DNA from: Hyphomicrobiales bacterium | GTDB lineage: Bacteria; Pseudomonadota; Alphaproteobacteria; Rhizobiales; Xanthobacteraceae | Length of the DNA: 9,148 bases | Reading direction: 5' to 3' | Assembly: GCA_016210825.1 (NCBI GenBank) | Contig: JACQTM010000373.1 | Coordinates: forward strand, 1 to 9,148 | Part shown: one piece after another, positions 6,615 through 9,148 of the stretch | Numbering within the stretch: the stretch's first letter is position 1 | Layout of the letters: the number at the start of each line of letters is the position of its first letter | The notes under the pieces: generated by a model | Database searches by the model: none | Seen by the model: only the letters and a program-made list of their open reading frames with translations | Told to the model about the DNA's origin: nothing | Program-made: the position numbers and the translations under genes

Positions 6615-6636
6615 CCCGTTACAGCGAGGACATTCG

Positions 6637-7212
6637 ATGCAGATGCGTTTAAATGTTGCATTCATCCTTGTCGCAATGACCGCATCGCTCGGCGGAATGT
6701 CCGCCGCGTGGCCGGCTAACGATCCGGAAGAACGCTTTACCGGTGGGGCGCCCGGCGGACGCGTTTTCATTCCAATCCCGCGCGTGACCGTACCCCATCA
6801 GAGCGACCAGCGTGCGGGCACGATCATCATTAATACCAGGGAGCGCCGCCTCTACTACATTCTCGGAAGCGGCTTCGCCGTGCGTTACGGCATCGGCGTT
6901 GGCCGCGACGGCTTCACCTGGAGTGGCGTCAAGACCGTCACGGAAAAACGCGAATGGCCGGATTGGACGCCGCCCGAGCAGATGCTCCGCCGCCGCCCCG
7001 ACCTCCCCCGATACATGAAAGGCGGCCCCGAGAATCCGCTCGGCGCGCGGGCGATCTATCTCGGCTCGACGTTATATCGCATTCACGGATCAAATGAGCC
7101 GGAGACAATCGGACAGGCCGTATCGTCGGGATGCTTCCGGCTGACCAATTCCGACGTCATCGACCTCTACGACCGTGTCAAAATCGGCGCTACGGTGATT
7201 GTCCAGCATTAG
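6637..7212 (+). CDS. L,D-transpeptidase (YkuD domain), exported
   Basis: Proteins of this family form 3-3 crosslinks in peptidoglycan or attach proteins to it in the periplasm; which of these applies cannot be told here. The 191-residue protein has an N-terminal signal peptide (hydrophobic residues about 5-24, likely cleavage near AAWPA), then a short linker and a YkuD catalytic domain from about 61 to 190. The domain starts with TIIINTRERRLYYI and ends with the active-site block: His150-Gly151, then SSGCFRL with the nucleophile Cys166 and Arg168. No LysM or peptidoglycan-binding domain is present. ATG 6637 is supported by GAGGA (6626-6630) 6 nt upstream; ATG 6643 is an alternative. It follows tRNA-Val by 63 bp with no clear terminator between, so read-through from the tRNA promoter is possible. 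It converges with the DUF971 gene. Confidence 0.93.
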   Translation: MQMRLNVAFILVAMTASLGGMSAAWPANDPEERFTGGAPGGRVFIPIPRVTVPHQSDQRAGTIIINTRERRLYYILGSGFAVRYGIGVGRDGFTWSGVKTVTEKREWPDWTPPEQMLRRRPDLPRYMKGGPENPLGARAIYLGSTLYRIHGSNEPETIGQAVSSGCFRLTNSDVIDLYDRVKIGATVIVQH

Positions 7213-7242
7213 CCGCTCTACGACCCGCACAGGCGCCCTTCG

Positions 7243-7656
7243 CTAATTCTTCGGCTGCAACCTCGTTGAACGTGTGATCGGCGGATCGCGCGTAAGGCCC
7301 TTGGCCGCCAGCGCATCGAGGTAATCCTGCCAATGGCGATCGTGGTTGCGGCCAAGATCGCGCAAATAGTCCCAGCTATAGATTCCGGTCGAATGCATGT
7401 CGTCGAAAACGAGACGCACGGCGTAGTTACCAACCGCCTGCACCTCGAGAATGGCAACATCACGCTTGCCGGGCACGGTCTTGCGCTGTTCGGCCGAGTG
7501 GCCTTGAACCTCAGCGCTCGGGCTTTTCACGCGAAGATATTCCGCCTGCAGATCGAATTTTTCGCCATTATCAAAGGCTACCGTGAGCGTCTGGTGGTCC
7601 TTGCGCAGCCGCAGTTCCGTCGGCCATGGATTCGGCGCGTTAGTGGTGGTGTTCAT
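7243..7656 (-). CDS. DUF971 protein (gamma-butyrobetaine hydroxylase N-terminal-like)
   Basis: The 137-residue cytoplasmic protein consists almost entirely of one DUF971 domain, the module that forms the N-terminal zinc-binding region of gamma-butyrobetaine hydroxylases and occurs alone in many bacteria. Its exact role is not known; links to Fe-S metabolism have been proposed from gene neighbourhoods. Seen here are ELRLRKDHQTLTVAFDNG, EYLRVKSPSAEVQGH, VGNYAVRLVFDDMHSTGIYSWDYL, and the terminal WQDYLDALAAKGLTRDP. The protein has no cysteine at all, so the zinc site of the eukaryotic enzymes is missing: a VKSPSAEV stretch stands where those have a Cys-rich motif. ATG 7656 is chosen because GGAG (complement 7666-7663) lies 6 nt upstream; the longer TTG start at 7674 is unlikely. 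It is divergent from moaA, an Fe-S enzyme gene. Confidence 0.87.
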   Translation of the reverse strand: MNTTTNAPNPWPTELRLRKDHQTLTVAFDNGEKFDLQAEYLRVKSPSAEVQGHSAEQRKTVPGKRDVAILEVQAVGNYAVRLVFDDMHSTGIYSWDYLRDLGRNHDRHWQDYLDALAAKGLTRDPPITRSTRLQPKN

Positions 7657-7828
7657 CGCAAGCTCCACTCGCAAACGGCTTTACCGGTGCTGAAACAATG
7701 CTAGATATAGTCAAATACCTATTCGCACGCAGGATCGAACGGGCTGGACGTTGGCGGTCCGATCAGCCAGAATCCTACCCTCTTGCAATCGATGGCCCGG
7801 ATTTAACGATCCGGTCAAGGACGACCAG
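7657..7828. other. Divergent intergenic region between DUF971 gene and moaA
   Basis: These 172 bases carry the 5' signals of both genes. I looked for the conserved molybdenum cofactor riboswitch, which sits before moaA in some bacteria, and saw no convincing multi-stem structure. No near-consensus promoter is obvious on either strand. AAGGA (7817-7821) near the right end is the moaA ribosome site. Confidence 0.4.
7817..7821 (+). promoter_or_regulatory. Ribosome binding site that sets the moaA start
   Basis: AAGGA lies 7 nt before ATG 7829. It supports this ATG over the in-frame TTG at 7751, which has no Shine-Dalgarno site and would add 26 residues unlike the MoaA family. Confidence 0.75.
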
Positions 7829-8872
7829 ATGAGTGAAATTGTGTCCACATTCGATCGCGCCGGGCCGGCACCGGCGCGGCCGCTCGTCGATCCGTTCGGC
7901 CGCACGATCGCTTATTTGCGGGTGTCGGTAACCGACCGGTGCGATTTCCGCTGCGTCTATTGCATGTCCGAGCACATGGCCTTTTTGCCTAAGACTGATC
8001 TCCTCACCCTTGAGGAACTCGACCGCTTGTGCAGCGCATTTGTTGCACGAGGCGTGAGGAAGTTGCGGCTGACGGGCGGCGAGCCGCTGGTCCGGCGCGG
8101 CATTATGACGCTCGTCGAAAGCCTCGGCCGACATTTGCGTTCCGGAGCACTCGACGAATTGACGCTGACGACGAATGGCTCACAGCTTGAAAAATACGCC
8201 CGTGAGCTATTCAGCCATGGCGTGCGTCGCATCAACGTCTCACTCGATACGCTTAACCCCGATAAGTTCCGGGCAATCACCCGCTGGGGCGAGCTCGACA
8301 AGGTGCTTGCAGGCGTCGACGCGGCGGCGGCGGCCGGTCTCAAAATTAAGATCAACGCCGTGGCGCTCAAGGGCGTGAACGAAGACGAAATTCCAGCCCT
8401 GCTGGAATGGGCGCATGGCCGCGGTATGGATCTGACCATCATCGAAGTCATGCCGCTTGGCGATATTAGCCAAGACCGGCTCGATCAATATCTGCCACTT
8501 TCAATGGTGCGCGCCCATCTAAACGAACGTTACTCGCTCGAAGATATCGACTACCGAACCGGTGGTCCCGCGCGCTATGTGCGCGTCAAGGAAACCGGCG
8601 GACGGTTGGGATTTATCACGCCACTGACCCATAATTTTTGCGAATCTTGCAACCGCGTTCGGCTCACCTGTACCGGAACGCTCTACATGTGCCTCGGCCA
8701 GGAAGACGCGGCCGATTTGCGTGCGCCGCTGCGGGCGTCGGAGGCCAATAGCCTTCTCGACGTCGCAATCGACGAGGCGATCAGCCGCAAACCCAAGGGT
8801 CACGATTTCATCATCGACCGGCGGCACCAACGCCCTGCCCTCCCCCGGCACATGAGCGTCACCGGCGGCTGA
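7829..8872 (+). CDS. moaA: GTP 3',8-cyclase MoaA (molybdenum cofactor synthesis)
   Basis: This radical SAM enzyme converts GTP to 3',8-cyclo-7,8-dihydro-GTP, the first step of molybdopterin synthesis, together with MoaC. The 347-residue length is typical. The radical SAM cluster motif CDFRCVYC is at 38-45 (Cys38, Cys42, Cys45), preceded by LRVSVTDR. SAM contacts follow: LTGGEPL at 81-87, TTNG at 114-117 and NVSLDTL at 136-142. The second 4Fe-4S cluster that binds GTP uses CxxC-x13-C: Cys271, Cys274 and Cys288. One additional cysteine, Cys281, lies between them. The conserved C-terminal Gly-Gly tail that reaches into the active site is present (MSVTGG at the end). No other moa or mob gene is in the window. 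It converges on the TRAP permease gene with 26 bp between. Confidence 0.97.
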   Translation: MSEIVSTFDRAGPAPARPLVDPFGRTIAYLRVSVTDRCDFRCVYCMSEHMAFLPKTDLLTLEELDRLCSAFVARGVRKLRLTGGEPLVRRGIMTLVESLGRHLRSGALDELTLTTNGSQLEKYARELFSHGVRRINVSLDTLNPDKFRAITRWGELDKVLAGVDAAAAAGLKIKINAVALKGVNEDEIPALLEWAHGRGMDLTIIEVMPLGDISQDRLDQYLPLSMVRAHLNERYSLEDIDYRTGGPARYVRVKETGGRLGFITPLTHNFCESCNRVRLTCTGTLYMCLGQEDAADLRAPLRASEANSLLDVAIDEAISRKPKGHDFIIDRRHQRPALPRHMSVTGG

Positions 8873-8901
8873 CGGCCGACGATCCGGCAGATGCGCCGTC
8901 A
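8870..8901. terminator. Possible bidirectional hairpin between moaA and the TRAP permease gene
   Basis: TGACGGC (8870-8876) and GCCGTCA (8895-8901) form an exact 7-bp inverted repeat with an 18-nt loop. Each arm begins, on its own strand, with the TGA stop codon of one of the two converging genes. A hairpin here could end transcription from both sides, but there is no proper T-run (only AATTT on the plus strand), and the loop is long, so this is weak. Confidence 0.35.
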
Positions 8902-9148
8902 ATTTCCGAAGCGTGGCTTATCCTTCATCGCCTCGAAGGGATCCAATTCGAGCCGGTTCTTGCTGTCGTCGACCTTCTCCACCTTGATCGCCGCGAGCTC
9001 ACGGCGAACCTGCTCGGGAAAGGTCGTGACAATCGATGGAAAGACTATGATCAACGCAATAGCAATGCATTGCAGGATCATGAACTCGAACATGCCCTTG
9101 TAGATCGTGGCGAGCGACCAGTCCTTGACCACCTGCTTTAGGTAGTAG
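8899..9148 (-). CDS. Probable TRAP transporter large permease (DctM-like), C-terminal end
   Basis: Only the last 82 residues lie in the window; the frame remains open across the right edge with no supported start, so the gene continues beyond it. The visible part starts with YYLKQVV, then an amphipathic link (DWSLATIYKGMFEFM), one strong hydrophobic segment (about ILQCIAIALIIVFPSIVTTFP), and a charged cytoplasmic tail of about 35 residues ending KPRFGN. A YYLK...IYKG.. motif followed by a last transmembrane helix and FP is typical of the C-terminus of DctM-type permeases, which import organic acids with a periplasmic binding protein and a small DctQ subunit. The long charged tail is longer than in many DctM proteins but occurs in some rhizobial ones (from memory). 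Other multi-helix transporters are possible. Confidence 0.65.
   Translation of the reverse strand, partial: YYLKQVVKDWSLATIYKGMFEFMILQCIAIALIIVFPSIVTTFPEQVRRELAAIKVEKVDDSKNRLELDPFEAMKDKPRFGN

Noticed and set aside
6499..6636. tRNA-Val as integration site for a mobile island
   Set aside because: No integrase, no direct repeat of the tRNA 3' end and no change in gene character downstream within the window.
7657..7828. Possible molybdenum cofactor riboswitch before moaA
   Set aside because: I could not trace the nested stems expected of that RNA class, and most of the spacer is unstructured by eye. A covariance-model search with the Moco riboswitch family would settle it.

Overview
The window looks like ordinary chromosomal core DNA from a GC-rich alphaproteobacterium of the order Hyphomicrobiales, probably close to Bradyrhizobium, Rhodopseudomonas or Pseudolabrys. 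This rests on the protein types, the gene order rpiA / DUF2059 / gor with a divergent gph, the class II (plant-like) DAHP synthase, and an intergenic palindromic repeat of the GAGCATGA...TCATGCTC type that I recall as common in that group. The placement is from memory and reading, not a search. I see no phage, transposase, CRISPR array or toxin module.

Layout, left to right. (1) 1-1028, minus: the N-terminal three quarters of a class II DAHP synthase, the first step of the shikimate pathway, cut by the window edge. (2) 1142-1867, plus: a VIT1/CCC1-type membrane metal (Fe/Mn) transporter, divergent from it. (3) 1867-2061: a composite intergenic palindromic repeat. (4) 4762 down to 2089, minus: a compact probable operon of rpiA (ribose-5-phosphate isomerase A), a secreted DUF2059 protein and gor (glutathione reductase). 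(5) 4970-5641, plus: gph, a HAD-family phosphoglycolate phosphatase, divergent from rpiA. (6) 5876-6376, plus: a probable lipoprotein with a PEGA-like domain and a proline-rich tail. (7) 6499-6573, plus: tRNA-Val(CAC) with encoded CCA and a good sigma-70-like promoter. (8) 6637-7212, plus: an exported L,D-transpeptidase (YkuD domain). (9) 7243-7656, minus: a small DUF971 protein. (10) 7829-8872, plus: moaA, the first enzyme of molybdenum cofactor synthesis. (11) 8899-9148, minus: the C-terminal end of a probable TRAP transporter large permease, cut by the right edge.

The genes form several small housekeeping units rather than one system. RpiA and Gph both act on sugar-phosphate metabolism (pentose phosphate and Calvin cycle, and removal of 2-phosphoglycolate). 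Gor keeps glutathione reduced using NADPH. The lipoprotein, the L,D-transpeptidase and the DUF2059 protein are all exported to the envelope.

The least explained items are the DUF2059 protein inside a metabolic operon, the PEGA-like lipoprotein, the cysteine-free DUF971 protein opposite moaA, and the composite repeat. I found no convincing new multi-gene system. No stretch longer than 300 bases lacks a gene; the largest gaps are 5642-5875, 1868-2088 and 4763-4969.
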